NCBI GenBank assembly: GCA_964035545.1
Contig: OZ037772.1
Span: 9,397,150-9,461,149, forward strand
Source of the DNA: Bugula neritina
Taxonomy: Eukaryota > Bryozoa > Gymnolaemata > Cheilostomatida > Bugulidae
Length of the DNA: 64,000 bases
Direction of reading: 5' to 3'
The notes beneath the pieces were generated by a model, which was not told the origin of the DNA, searched no databases, and worked only from the letters and a program-made list of their open reading frames with translations. This document shows positions 45,476-58,900 of the stretch, piece after piece. Positions within the stretch are counted from its first letter, which is position 1. Each line of letters begins with the position of its first letter. Both the position numbers and the translations under genes were made by a program.

Positions 45476-47804
45476 TTAGTTAGGTTGATTTCCACCATGA
45501 CAGTTCATAGTATGTCTTGTCAGGCACCATCCTCTATTTGTTCTGTAGTCACATTTATCACAAACATGGATTTTTCTAGAAGAGTGAGACTTTATATGAC
45601 GATCCATGTAACTTATCTGCCTTACTTCATTGTTACAGTGAGGGCACTTCCATTTCTTATTTGTACTGTCTTCAAAATCAAAATCAGAAAAAGGCTTGCG
45701 GTAATTTATATAGAAGTTGCGAAATTTGCTAAGTTGTTCTATATAGACACATATGAAAAGCTAAAATTGCACAAGCACACACAAAGAAGTAGAATATGCA
45801 CCAAGGAAAACTTTTGAAGTGTAATTTGCCTTTTGATCTAAATAGTTGTTTTTAATTATTATAATAATTATATATATATATGCATTTTTATTGGCACTCT
45901 ACGGTCAGTGCGTATAGGAAGTTGATAACTTACTCTTACTCAAAGTTGAAGCTAAAGCAGAGAAATCAATTGGTAGACGCTGTGAAGTTGATGGAGTGGA
46001 GTGAATCTCATCTGTTTGTTGATTGGATGTTAGATTTTGCTGAGTATAAGATGAAGCCTGTGAATGAGTTACAGGTGTAGAAAATCTAGACAGAGTAGAG
46101 TGTATTTTGAGATTTGCTGTAGCATTATATTCACGGCCATAATATTGAACCTGCTCTGCTTTTGTGTCTTCCTGTAAACTTGGAATTGGGACATTTTGGT
46201 TTTGAGTTGATAAATATCCTGTCTGTAGGTTCGGTAAAGAACATTTGTGGTCTACGATTGGCAAATGCAATTCAGATGGTACCATAAAAATCTCAGGTAA
46301 GTTAGAGTCACTAGAGTTTACTAAAATAGGATTAATTTCCTTAGCAACTTGAAAATTTTTATTTAATGTGTCTGTCTGTAAATTCAATGTTTGATTGTTT
46401 GGGCTAGACACAGGTGCAGTCTCAAGTGTTTGCTCAACTGAAGTTTCAGGTAGCATAAAATTGCCTTCCTGTAGTGCACAACTGCTGATATTGTCAGTTC
46501 TTGTGCTGATCTGTAGATTTAATGACTGAATATTTTGTTCATAAACTGGTGAATGAAACTCGGGTGAAGTGAATTGACTCTCATACACCACAGCAGCACT
46601 TTCTCTATCACGAACATGTATATCTTCTACTTCTGTGCTTAAGGGTTCAGATGACTGAATTTCCTGGTAACCAGGTGGCAGCTGGAAAGTGTTCTGAGAC
46701 ATTAACATGTTTGTTAGAGAATGTGTTCTTTCTGGACTGTTTAAATATTGCTCTTTTGGAACTCTTACTGCTTCTGCAGTCTCTACAAACAAAATAAAGA
46801 CGCCTTCACAAATTATATATTTTGATACAACTCGGTTCAATTTTTGCAATTATAGTACCAAAGTTTCAACTTTACTTTATATCATCAATACAGATGAAAA
46901 CAACATATATGTGGTCTCTTCCGAGTCTCAAATCATTTATTTAAAAGCTCTAAACTTTTAAATTCTAGCATTTATAAACTGTCATGCAAACCTCAAACAA
47001 TGCAAAGCTTTATTCTCAGTGAGAATACAAATTATGAATTTTTAAATTTTGTTTTGAATTATTTAGCAAGCTGATAAATTCAATAAAATCTACCAACAAT
47101 CAGCTGTTCATTTTCAAAGATAAATATTTCAAACTATATTTACTATTCCTTATTGTTTTCATTACAAAGCTTAGATACATCTGGGCCTACTCTTTTAATG
47201 ACCTTTAAGTTATAGTAAAATAAAATAAAACTACACCATGCCAGAATGCAGAAAAAATTCTCTATATAATAATATAGTATTCTAATGTATATAGTTGTCC
47301 ATATAAGTCTATTCAGCACTACTAATTACCAGCATCACTCATTCTACTTCCTGGGTCGGTGCTCAGTTCGATGTTTCTGAGATCTTCATTCGAATGATAT
47401 TTCTTTCTTGGCCAATCTTCATCTGAAATGTAAATTATAGTGTTCAGGGATATTTTTTGGTTTTCTTTATCAAAAATTATGAAAAAAATTGCCCCCAATC
47501 AAAATCAAACCCGAAGCCTCTGGCTTGCAAGCAAGTGTGCTAACAATTGCACCACCGGGACCACTGGGTAAACTTATCACTACAAATTATTAGCTATAGT
47601 GACTTAATTAATAGAACTGAACTAATAATGGTTCCAATTTCCAAGACCTGTTAAATGTTATCACATAAAATAACTTTTGTCATTGTGCACCATGAAAGCT
47701 GAAGTCAAACATTTCCTACAGCAAAATTGTATTTGTTACAAATTACTATAATAAGAATTTACTAAGACAGAGTCACTCTACTTACTTGACTTTTTATCTG
47801 CCAT
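45476..47804 (-). CDS. Two-finger C2H2 protein, tandem copy C
   Basis: Exons 47786-47804, 47330-47422, 45934-46782 and 45476-45669 join in frame to 384 residues (1155 bases). Start MADKKS. The large exon begins ETAEAVRVPKEQ, as in copy A, and lacks PLDLS. Its 3' splice donor is ambiguous by six bases (two GTAAG in a row), which does not alter frame. Fingers: CPHCNNE...H-x3-H and CDKCDYR...H-x4-H, with tail GGNQPN. A and C look like the closest pair outside E/F. Confidence 0.85.
47490..47575 (-). mobile_element. tRNA-like repeat (possible second SINE family)
   Basis: Minus strand: A-box-like GGTGGTGCAATTGTTAGC, then CTTGCTTGCAAGCCAGAGG and a B-box-like GGGTTTGATTTTGA. It shares its core with 25540-25625. 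It lies in the first intron of copy C. B-box mismatches argue against a functional tRNA. Confidence 0.5.
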
Positions 47805-48886
47805 ATCAAGTACAACTCAGCATAAAAAATTAGAGTGGAACTGCTAAGACTTGTGGTAAAGCAATTTTATCTGCACTTTGAATAAAATGTTGTTAGGTAT
47901 AGCTTCTCTTTTGTTTTTTATATATTTTTTTAGTAAATATCTGTCAAACAAAAGACTATTGTTATTAAAGCATTATATAGCCAGCTTTTATCCAACCATT
48001 TCATTTATACATATATTATGTGCTCTAAAACTATAAAAGTGGTTTTAATCAAATTGTAAAAGCTTTCATAATAATAATATACTAAAATCAAAATATGAGT
48101 TTACTATTTTTATGTCTTCTGTGCAAAGAAAGTATGAGAGTTTATCATACTTACAACAATCCTTTATAAAAAAAATATCCATGCATATAAAATAGAGTTA
48201 AGTTGCATCTTAGTATTGCTTACAATAGTTCTTAAAGAAAAAATTGAGTAGAAAACCCCATTACCTATATATATGTTGTCCTCTCATGCAGAATCATGGT
48301 GTCTCTTAAACTAGTATCAAAAGGCAAAGTAGATAGAGAACAATTGCTTTCCACTCACAAGTCAGCTGTGGTGCTCATCAATTTTGTAAATCAATATTAA
48401 TAAACATGAAAAGAGATTACTATGCAAATCCATCATACACTTATTAATAGATCTGAAAAAAATACGTTATTGCAAAGTTGACAAACTGCATTTGTTCAGG
48501 CAGAGAAGGATGTCTCTGATTTACCGTAGAAGTATTCTGTCTGTAAACAAATTGAATGTCTCCAGTTTCACTGTTTGTTAGCTGATATCTTAATTTTGAC
48601 AGGACTGGCTATAATAGATGGTAAGTGTTGATTCAGCGGCGTCTTTGGAAGCTATCTTTTAAAAATACTCCCTAGATTTGCTAATTTGTCCACAACTTGT
48701 GCATGATAGTAATATGGTTGATTTGTTGATTCAGCTGCATTATTAGAGCTTCTGTTTTGAACATTATACTCTATAGATTTGTTAATGTGTTTGAAAGTTC
48801 TTGTATGAAAGTTAACAATTTGCTAAATTCCTTTAACTTTGTAAAAGAATTTTTTTTATCAGAATTTCTCCCATGCATTGTGACTA

Positions 48887-48888
<2 letters not shown>
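47805..48888 (-). other. Spacer upstream of copy C with relic exon
   Basis: Contains an exon relic at about 48490-48580 (GTCTCTGATTTACCGTAGAAG on the plus strand, close to the large-exon phrase GGCTCTGATTTACTGCAGAAG). No intact gene. The (TA)n tract and Penelope-like element follow. Confidence 0.6.

Positions 48889-48973
<85 letters not shown>
48889..48973. repeat. (TA)n microsatellite
   Basis: About 42 TA repeats directly abutting the left end of the Penelope-like element. Reading frames across it are artefacts. Confidence 0.95.
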
Positions 48974-48978
<5 letters not shown>

Positions 48979-49283
48979 GAAATAAAATGAGATTTGATTA
49001 ATATAATGGCATTTATTACTAGTAGTTTCGTACACAAGAACGATGTGCACTCGTCAGATAAATTAGCCACTATGATTGCTTACAACTATAAATAATGTAA
49101 TATGTAAATATACACAGAATAAAGCTAGAAGATCAAAAAATAACAAAGAGGTAGCATTGGAATTACTTGGCTATGTTATAGCATTCTTGAGTAGAAATTT
49201 ACTACTATGTCTGCATATGGATAAAAAGTCATAGCGCTTATTGAGGGAAGACAACTGTGGCTTATAAAGAATGAAAAATTTTT
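48972..49283 (-). repeat. Left inverted arm of the Penelope-like element
   Basis: 312 bp that pair with 50740-51051 in inverted orientation with few mismatches by eye. It contains the 3' end of the ORF (stop at 49171) and the minus-strand hammerhead. Confidence 0.93.
49008..49068 (-). ncRNA. Type I hammerhead ribozyme in element 3' end
   Basis: Minus strand: helix I strand GGC-TA-ATTTAT, core CTGACGA, stem II GTGCACA/TGTGTAC (seven pairs, one G-U), core GAAA, helix III C-T closed on A-G by a three-base loop, and a GTA cleavage triplet. The second helix I strand ATAAAT-GCC pairs with the first apart from a two-base bulge. All invariant core residues are present. The very short helix III is typical of Penelope-associated hammerheads. 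Confidence 0.9.
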
Positions 49284-50737
49284 CCCATGAGCATAGCTGA
49301 CAGTTTTTAGTGTTGTTGTTGTATGGTTGAGCTTTTCTGAGAATTTTCCAGGATATGGTAAAATCCAGACCTTTGTCTTTTAAGGTCCAGATGTGTTTGC
49401 TCAACTCAGTTTGCAAGCGCTTGGTTGGGTGTCTGAAAGAAGCAAAGTGGTTGTAGTATCTTGCCTTGAATGCAGTGGAGGAAATTCCTACATATGTTTC
49501 GGCAGTATCTTTTGATGGGACGGATACTTTGGCCTGGTACACAATGTTTGGGATGGTGCATTCTCCTGGGAGCGGGCATGTCTTTACATTTCTACAGTTA
49601 CAGCCTGCCTGTGATATAGGGGTGGTGTTGCATTTAGTAACACTTTTGTTGTGAGCAGTGATGGTCTGCTCCAAATTTGGGCAGCAACTGTAGCTGAGTT
49701 TGAGTGTGTTTTTATTAAATATTTTGTGCAGTGGGTGTTTGGTGTTGAATATATCTTTTATCAGCTTGAGGTATATGAAGCCGATTTTCGTCTTTACATT
49801 GCGGCTATAAGGTGGATTGTACCAGATGACTTGTCTTTGTCTGATGGGTTTGATGCTTGTATTGGTGTTGTCAGTATAGTCTTTGTATTTGAGTTGGTAG
49901 TCATATCCGCTTTTAGCCAAAGCATCTTGATATTGTGGGATGGCATTGTTGAAGATAGTTTCATTGGTAGATATGTCACAAAGTCTGCGGTTTATAGATT
50001 CTAGTATATTTTTCAGGATGCTAGGAGGATGGTTAGAGTCTTTGTGTACATACAGAGGGATGTTGTTGGGCTTGGAGTATGGTGTATGATGTTTCTTGAC
50101 CAGATCTAGGGTGACATCTAAATAGTCAGTTGTCTTAATATTAACATCTATGGTGATCTTTAGACCGTGTGACTGGAATAATATGCAAAGATCTTTTTTC
50201 AGTCTTTCAGCTAGTTGTGGTTTAAGATCTGTTACACCTAGCCCATCGTCACGATATAGTCCAATGTTAGCTTTGAACTTTTTTGAGATTGTACTTAATA
50301 AAAATAATCCTACTAATTCACATGTTTCAGCACCATCATGTGAGCCCATAGTGACGTCAAACAAATTATCTGATTGTCTTTTACCCCAAAATGAGTTGTC
50401 ATGCACCAATATGGATTTTTTTGTGTGCAATATGATATTCCGTTCGTGGTTGCTGACTGTGGTATGCAAGTTGGCAAAGTCGAGAGCATCTGATAGTAGC
50501 TTTGGTGATATAGATGGATAAACTTCCACAATATCGAACACGATAAAAGAGTGCTTGTTTGTGGTGGTCAAATTGTCAAACCAATGTAAAACTGCAGATG
50601 TGCTTTTCCACTGATTTAGGCCAAGTTTGCTGTTTATCGATGTATTAATTCTGTCAAGTAGTTGTTTACTCACCCTACCTATCTCTGGTTTGGTGGGGTT
50701 AATAAGGCGGCAGGTGGGGTTAGTTATGTAGTTAGCC
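49171..50737 (-). CDS. Penelope-like RT plus GIY-YIG endonuclease, 5'-truncated
   Basis: The open frame runs from the inverted-repeat junction to TAA at 49171; it has no proper start because the N-terminus is missing. Early residues NPTCRLINPTKPEIGRV match the conserved entry to the Penelope RT. RT motifs: FIVFDIVEVYPSI (motif A), TMGSHDGAETCELVGLF (B region) and LYRDDGLGV (C). The C-terminal GIY-YIG-type endonuclease carries IVYQAKV, ETYVGISSTAFKARYYNH and CQLCSWEKF, preceded by a Cys pair region (CNCRNVKTCPLPGEC). The role in the family is target-primed reverse transcription with nicking by the endonuclease. The frame is otherwise uninterrupted, so the copy is fairly young. Confidence 0.92.
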
Positions 50738-50739
50738 TT

Positions 50740-51051
50740 AAAAATTTTTCATTCTTTATAAGCCACAGTTGTCTTCCCTCAATAAGCGCTATGACTTTTT
50801 ATCCATATGCAGACATAGTAGTAAATTTCTACTCAAGAATGCTGTAACATAGCCAAGTAATTCCAATGCTACCTCTTTGTTATTTTTTGATCTTCTAGCT
50901 TTATTCTGTGTATATTTAAATATTACATTATTTATAGTTGTAAGCAATCATAGTGGCTAATTTATCTGACGAGTGCACATCGTTCTTGTGTACGAAACTA
51001 CTGGTAATAAATGCCATTATATTAATCAAATCTCATTTTATTTCTTTTAAT
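50740..51051 (+). repeat. Right inverted arm of the Penelope-like element
   Basis: Inverted duplicate of 48972-49283. It has a few base changes, such as TACTGGTA here versus TACTAGTA (minus strand) in the left arm. Confidence 0.93.
50955..51015 (+). ncRNA. Type I hammerhead ribozyme, inverted copy
   Basis: Plus strand: GGC at 50955-50957, CTGACGA 50966-50972, stem II 50973-50979 with 50987-50993, GAAA 50994-50997, helix III 50997-50999 with 51003-51005 (third pair G-T), predicted cleavage after A51006, and ATAAATGCC 51007-51015 closing helix I. Same fold as the left-arm copy, with one helix III pair weakened. Confidence 0.88.
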
Positions 51052-51111
51052 GTTTATGCTCTAGATTTATTTCTATAGAGCACTCTAGTAACGTTTTATA
51101 AACACTCATTT

Positions 51112-51660
<549 letters not shown>

Positions 51661-52303
51661 TTAGACTATAGTTTGCTTTATTTGCATTTCAGATATACCT
51701 AACACCAGTGAATCTGTGAAAATAAAAAAAGCAGAACATGTCATGTAGTTATGGCTTTTGTAGTAGGATAAACTGTTTTATTAATGTTTCAACTTCCAAA
51801 AGACATATAATCTCTAAAACTAATATTGTATGACAAATAATTTGCTAGTGACAACTTAGACGGCTTAAAAACACAAGATCTTTCAACATTTACAGACTAG
51901 AAAAGTCCAACAGTTAAGACTGTTTATAAACATATGACTATGTGCAATATTCTACGTATAAGCTATAAAACATGTTTTCAACCCTTACTTTATACTTTTG
52001 GAGAAATAAAACACTAATAATTGTAATAGTTTACTTGTGAAATTATAATAAAAACATCTTTGATGTAGAAAAACTAAAAACAGTAAAAGACATTGTTCTT
52101 GTATGAACATAAAGCAACTGTTTTTCTGTAAACCAAAAATATTTAAACTAGTTTTAAAATAAAAATTATGGCAAGAATTTAAAACTATAAAACAAGATAT
52201 GCATGACTATATTCTGAATGACAGCTTAAAACTTACTAAGTTCATTTGCTTCTCCTTTTACTGATGGAATTGAAGATTATAATTCTTTACCACGGTAATG
52301 AAA
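51661..52303 (-). other. 3' flank of copy D
   Basis: Non-coding. It shares with the flanks of E and F the block around TAAAAATTATGGCAAGAATT and a stretch near 51680-51760 (GTTTGCTTTATTTGCATTTC) that also follows the relic exons at 55330 and 59870. It is part of the array repeat unit. Confidence 0.6.
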
Positions 52304-54446
52304 TCAATTATAAGGTTCATTTAATCCAGAATGATATCTCCGAACGTGAGTAACCATTTTATCTCTCTGAGCTGATCTGTAGTCACATGTGTCGCAAATA
52401 TGTACATTCTCAAAGGAATGAGATTCTATATGACGATCCATGTAATCACTTCGGGCTACCTCATATCTACAGTGAGGGCATTTCCATTTCCCGGTTACAG
52501 GGTCTTCAAATTCAAAGCAAGAATAGAAAATGCAGTAATTTATATAGAAGTTGCAAAAGTTGCTACATTGTTGCAATGTTGTTTATGCATGAGAAGTTAT
52601 GTTCACCTAATATGCAAACAAAAATCAAAGGATAACCTTTTGAGTATTTAAGTTGCCTTTTGATCCTATAGTATAATTATTATTAATATTATATATCGAT
52701 GCTCAGTTACAATCTATGGTCAATATATAATAAGTTGATAACTTACTCTTATTTATAGTTGAAGGTAAAGCAGAGACATTGGTTGGTGGTCGCTGTAAAG
52801 TTGATGAGGTGGAGAGAATCTTATCTGTCTGTTGGTTGAATGGTAAGTTCTGAGGAATTTGTGAATGAATTGGCTGTGTGAAGAGTCCAGACAGATTAGA
52901 GTGGCTCTGATTTACTGCAGAGGTATATTGACTCCCATAATACTGGGAATTATGTGCTTGTCTGTCTGTCTGAAAGTTTGGTGGATGAGCATTCTGGGTA
53001 TAAGTTGGTAGATTGAATATCTGTTGATTTGGTGTAAGATAGCTCTGGTTAATGTTTAGTAAATTAGATTGAAATGGTACCATAAATATATCAGGTACAA
53101 ACAAATGAGTAAAGTTTCTTGAAGAAGCATTGCCCCTTACAACAGATTGAAGGTTTTCATACGATGAAAGTGTCTGTTGATCAAATGCTTGATTATTCTG
53201 GCTAAAGTTGGGTGAACTTCTAAAAGTCTGTTCAACAGAGGTTGCAGACGGCGTAGTAACATGGCTTCTACGTCTTGGAGAGTTGCCAACAAGTTGCATA
53301 TTTCTGCCTCTTCTGCTCCTTTGTGAAATTTGTGACTGAATATGTTCTTCATAGGTCGGTAAGTGTGAACCAGGTAAAGGAAAATAATATTCAGACCATG
53401 TAGTAGTATTGTCTCTATCAGAACCTTGAATATTTACTCTTTCTGTGTTTCTTGGTTGAGATGCTGAGTACATCTCCCGGTAACCAGATGCCATCGACAG
53501 AATTAATGGTTGATCGGTCCCTCCTAGACCCTCTCCGTTCTGTTCTATATTTAGCAATAATTCAGTATCTCCTGTAAAGTAAATAAACCTGTCCTCAAAA
53601 TTTATAACTTTTCTCATAATACAACTTGCTTAATATTTACACAATCATCACAAAAATTGCTTCAAATTCACTTTAGTATTGCCAATACAAAGGCAAACAG
53701 CATAATGTAGCTTTCTCATTTTATTGGTAGTTGAAATTGGGTGAATTGCAATTTTTTAACTTTTTTCAAGCTTGAGAAGGTGTTGTTATAAAACACTCTC
53801 TGTATGTTAAGCTGAAGTTAAAATTCAAAATCATTTTTTGAATTTGATTTAGAAATATTTGAAAAGCTGATATGCATGCATTCACCAAACTGACTAACCA
53901 ATCCACTTTCTACTCTGCAGAGATAATTCATTTAAACTGAGCTGCAATTAGGATTTATTTTCATTACAATTGGTTACAATAAAAGTTATTCATAAGCTGT
54001 ACTCAAGTAGCATTGGTGTAGATTAGGTAAAACTCTCCCAAAGCAAACTGCTGAAAAGATCCTGTAAGATTGAGTATTGAAGCAAAAAGATGTAGACGCA
54101 AATGACAGTTTATTTAAAAGTACTAACCCGCATCACTCATAAGACTTGCTAGATCAGCATTCTGTTCAGAATCTCCGAGTTCATCATTAGAATCCTGCTC
54201 TTGTCTTATGCATCCTTCATCTGAAAATATAACTATGATGTCTTAGAATACAGTGTAGATTGTTAGAAATTAACTAATTAACTCAAATTTCAAACTCTAG
54301 TAAACTTTATGATCGACATAATCAACTTTCACCAATGTGCCATAGAAGGGCAGAAGTTCAACACTTACTATTACATTACCACAGTATTTCAAAATAATAT
54401 TATTAATAAAATACAGTCTCTACTTACTTGACATACCATCTGCCAT
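52304..54446 (-). CDS. Two-finger C2H2 protein, tandem copy D (PLILS variant)
   Basis: Exons 54428-54446, 54128-54220, 52747-53571 and 52304-52503 join in frame to 378 residues (1137 bases). Start MADGMS. The large exon starts with the GDTELLLNIEQN head that in E and F is a separate exon, then runs straight into the low-complexity region, so two introns and two PLDLS-type units have been lost by fusion. The CtBP-type motif is changed to PLILS (53495-53509), which should weaken or abolish CtBP binding. Fingers: CPHCRYE...H-x3-H and CDTCDYR...H-x4-H, with tail SGLNEPYN. All introns are phase 1. Confidence 0.86.
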
Positions 54447-54548
54447 CTTAAGTACAACTCAACGCTAAAAGTAAAGTAAAACTGCAAAAACTCGCTGCAA
54501 CACAATTTTATCTGCACTTTGAATACAATATTGTAGACTATCCGTAGC

Positions 54549-54561
54549 CCCTTTATATATA
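54549..54561 (-). promoter_or_regulatory. Conserved TATA-like box of copy D
   Basis: Minus strand TATATATAAAGGG about 105 bases before the start codon. The same box is at the same distance in copies E and F. The intervening leader (with TTTAGTGTTGAGTTGTACTTAAG just before ATG) is conserved in the array. Confidence 0.6.
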
Positions 54562-55914
54562 GTTTAAGATATAACTAATATATCTGTCAAACAAAGAAAG
54601 CTATTGCAGAAGCATTATATAGCTAGCTTTCATTAAACCATTTTACTCATACATACATGTGCTATGAAACTGGCAGTTTTTCATCTCAATTGTTAAAGCT
54701 TTTGTGATACTTTACTAAAATCAAATGATAGTGTGTGTTATCCTCTCATGCATATGCTATGAAACTATAAGAAGTGTTTTAATTATCTTATCAAAAGTTT
54801 CATAACATTAAACTTAAATAAAATTATCAGTTTATTACTTTGCAAAGACCGTGAAATTTTATCTTATTTATAGAACAAGTCTCTATAAAAAATAATCCTG
54901 CCTATTAAATTAAGTTCAGGCTCAGCTTAGTGTTGTTTACAATAATTCCCAAAGTCAAATTGAGTAGAAACCTCTCATCCAGAAAATAGATCTAATTTAC
55001 ATTTTCTGTTCTTGAAAACTTTACAATCGGTATTTTCTCCAGGCAGAGAATAACGTCTCTGTTTTAAATGCAGAAATATTCTGTCTGTAGACAAATTGAA
55101 GGTTTTTAGTTTCAGTGTTTTTTTAGTAGATTTGTTGATTCAGCTGTGTTACTGGAACTTCTGCTCTGAACATTATACTCTATAGATTTGTTGATTATTG
55201 TGACAGTCCATGATGTATGAAAGTTAACTATTTGCTAAATTATTTTAACATGGTAAAGGAAATTTTCCATCAGGGGTTCTCACATACAGTGTGACTATGA
55301 TTATACTCAAGTGAGCATTAGACTAGTTTGTTTCATTTGCATGTCAGATTCCATCAGTGCATTTGTGAAAATTAAAAAAACAGAACATGCCATTTAGTTA
55401 TTGTTTTTGTACGAGTAGTAGGATAAATTGTTTTATTAATATTGCAACTTCAAAAAAGCATAGAATCTCTAAAATTAATATTGTATGATAGATAATTTGC
55501 TAATGACAACTATTAGATGGCCTAAAAACACAAACTTCTTCAACATGTACAGGCTAGAAAACATCCAACAGTTGGGAATGTTTATAAAAATGAATGTGAC
55601 TGTAAGCAATAGTTTACATGCGTTAGATCTTTTTTTTCTAACATCACTTTATTTTTGAAAAAATAATAAAATTATTTACTGCAAAAATTTACTTCTAAAA
55701 TGGAAATAAAAAAACGCCTGATTTAGAAAGGCTGAAAACATTTGAAGTCAAATTTCATTTATGAACATGGTACAGCTGTTTTTCTAGAGACCAGAAACAT
55801 GTGAACTATCTTCAGAATAAAAATTATGGCAAAAATGTAAACTATAACACAAGATATGGACAATTAATTTCTGGTATATGATAACCTAATTAGATTTACT
55901 AAGTTCAGTTGCTT
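54562..55914 (-). other. Spacer D/E with relic exon
   Basis: Relic of the large exon at about 55035-55115 (minus strand), followed by the shared CTATAGATTTGTTGATT and GTTTGTTTCATTTGCATGTC blocks. No intact gene. 54600-54880 is almost identical to 63720-64000, upstream of copy F. Confidence 0.65.
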
Positions 55915-55920
55915 TTTATT
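55915..55920 (-). terminator. Polyadenylation signal of copy E
   Basis: AATAAA on the minus strand about 70 bases after the stop codon. The same signal lies at 60453-60458 after copy F. Confidence 0.55.
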
Positions 55921-55989
55921 TTACTGATGCATTTGAGAATGATTATTCAGATGGTAGTTATGTGAATGTTTCTTTCCACATTAATGACA

Positions 55990-58900
55990 TTAGGAAGGTT
56001 TATTTCCAGCATCATGAGTTTTCATATGTCTCTTAAAGCTCTGATTGCTTTGGGTTCTGTAGTCACACACGCTGCAAACATGTACATTTTCTTGATCGTG
56101 AGTTTCTATATGGCAAACTATGTTCTTATCGATAACTGTCTTAAATCTACAGTAGGGGCATTCATATTTGTCGATTCCAGTATCTTTAAAATAAAAACAA
56201 GAATATTATTTGCAATAATTAAATTACATTACGTTCTTGTAAAGCAGTTTATGAGAAGTTATATTTACATATGTGTACACGAAAAGAAACAGATTGGATC
56301 AGGAAAAGCTCATCCAGTTAAATTTGACTTTTACTCTATATATAATTTAAATTAAGTAATAATAGAGTAAAATAAAATACTAAATAAATATTAGGATAGC
56401 TATTATAGGTATCCTAATATTTAATACTATTATATTTATGTGTAATTACAATATAATTATGATAAGTAGATAATAAGTTGATAACTTACTATAATAAGTT
56501 GAAGGTAAAGCAGAGACATCGGATGGTAGATGCTGTGAGGTTGATGGAGTAGAGTGAGTCTCATTGGTCTGTTGATTGAATGGTGAGTTTTGTAGAATCT
56601 GTGAATGAATTGGCTGTGTGAAGAGTTCAGGCAGATTAGAGTGGCTCTGATTTACTGCAGATGTAGATTGACTCCCATAATACAGGAAATTTTGTGCTTG
56701 TCTATCTGTCTGAAAGTTTGGTGGATGAGCATTCTGGGTATAAGTTGGTAGATTGAATGTCTGTAGACTTTGAAAGTAATAGTTCTGGAGCATGTTCAGT
56801 AAATTCAATTGAAATGGTACCATAAATATATCAGGTGAAAACAAATGAGTCAAGTTTCTTGAAGAAGCATTGTCCCTTACAACAGATTGAAGGTTTTCAT
56901 TTGATGAAAGTGTCTGTTGATCTAATACTTGATTAATCTGGCTAAAGTTGGGTGAACTTCTAACATCCTGTTCCACAGAGGTTGCAGAAGGCGTAGTAAA
57001 TTGGCTTCTATGTCTTGGAGAGTTGCCAACAAGTTGCATATTTCCGGCTCTTCTGCTCGTTTGTGGAGTTCGTGACTGAATATGTTCCTCATAGGTCGGT
57101 AAGTGTGAACCATGTAAGAGAAAATGATATTCAGACCATGTAGAAGTATTTTCTCTATCAGAACCTTGCATATTTACTCTTTCTGTGTTTCTCGGTTGAG
57201 ATGACGAAGAAATCTCCTGGGAACCAGATGGTAGCTGGGATCTGTTTGTTGCTATTGACAGATCTAAAGGAAGTTCAGTGTTTTCTACACTCTCCACATT
57301 TTTTCGTCCTGGATTTAGCGCTATAATGTCTTTACTTTCTAAAAAGAAGAGAACAAAAAATGTCGTTCAAGCTTATAAATATACAAACATCAAAACATTT
57401 GTCCCAATCTTCAAATATTAAGATTTTTGCAGACGTCAAAAGATGGTGTGGAAAACCCAGCTCTTCTAATTTTTAGGTTAAAGGTCAAATTCAAGACGTT
57501 TTTGACTTTCCTTGAACTATTTGAAAATCTAAGACATTCCCAAAAAAACTTACTTATAACCCGTCAACAGTCTACTTTGTAAAGATCATTAACTTAAATC
57601 TCTGCACCAATAGTTTACTTTTATTATAAATTTTAGAAAAAAGTACTTTACAAGCTGTACTCAAGTAGTAATAAAATGTGGTAATAAAAGTTTAGTGCTT
57701 TCTACATTCTTCTCATTCTGTTGTTCTATATATAATTACCATCACTATGAGAACCTTGGATGTTTACTCTTTCTGTGTGCTTTGGTTTAGATGCTGAGGA
57801 CATCTCCTGGTAACAGGATGCTATTGATAGATCTAATGGTTGTTTGGCAATTTCTAGATTATCTCTGTTTTCTAGTTGTGGATTCAGTACTTCTGCTGCA
57901 AACGTTTCTATAAAAACCATAAACGCTTCTTTAAGTTTTAAAATTGCTTTACTAAAATGCGTATGCACTGTTAGTATTATTACCATCAATATCAGAACCT
58001 TGGATGTTTACTCTTTCTGTGTTTCTTGGTTGAGATGCTGAGTACATCTCCCGGTAACCAGATGCCATCGATAGATCTAATGGTTGATCGGTCCCTACTA
58101 TAAAGCTCTCCTCATTCTGTTCTATATTTAGCAATGGTTCAGTGTTTCCTGTAAAGTAAATAAATCTGTCCTTGAAACTTATAGTACTACTCACATAAGA
58201 TTTTCACAATCATCACAAAAATTGCTTCAACTTCACTGTGGTGTTGCCAATACAGGAGCAAACAGCATAATGCAGCTTTCTCAGTTTATAGGTAGTTAAA
58301 ATTATATGTATTGCAATTTTCTAACTTTGTTCAAGCATGTAAAGGTGTTGTTATAAAACTAGCTGTATTTTAAGCTGAAGTTAAAATTCAATATCATTTG
58401 GAATTTGATTTGGAAATATTTGAAAAGCTGATATACATGCATTCACTAAACTGACTAACCAATCCACTTTCTACTCTGCAGAGATTATTAAGTTAAACTG
58501 AGCCGCAATTAGAATTTATTTTCATTCCAAGGTTTTAATAAAAGTTATTCATAAACTTTACTCAAGTTACATTCATGTAGATTGGGTAAAATTCTCCCAA
58601 AGCAAACTGCTGAAAAGATCCTGTAAGAATGAGTGTTCAAGCAAAAAACTGTAGATGCAAATGACAGTGTATTTAAAGTACTAACCGGCATCACTTCCAA
58701 GACTTGCTGAATCAGCATTCCGTTCAGAATCGCTGAGTTCATCATTAGAATCCTGCTCTTGCCTTATGCATCCTTCATCTGAAAATATAACTCTGATGTC
58801 TTAGAATACAGTGTAGATTGTTAGAAATAAACTAATTAACTCAAATTACAAATTCTAGTAAAATTTATGACATAATCAACTTTCACCAATGTGCCATAGA

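Larger units (their letters stand above)
48972..51051 (-). mobile_element. Penelope-like retroelement with inverted hammerhead ends
   Basis: About 2.1 kb. A truncated RT/GIY-YIG coding region on the minus strand is enclosed by 312-bp inverted repeats (48972-49283 and 50740-51051). The right arm is an inverted copy of the element's 3' end, including its last codons. Partial inverted or tandem copies (pseudo-LTRs) and hammerhead ribozymes in them are characteristic of Penelope-like elements. The 5' part of the ORF is missing, so this copy is dead. Confidence 0.93.
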
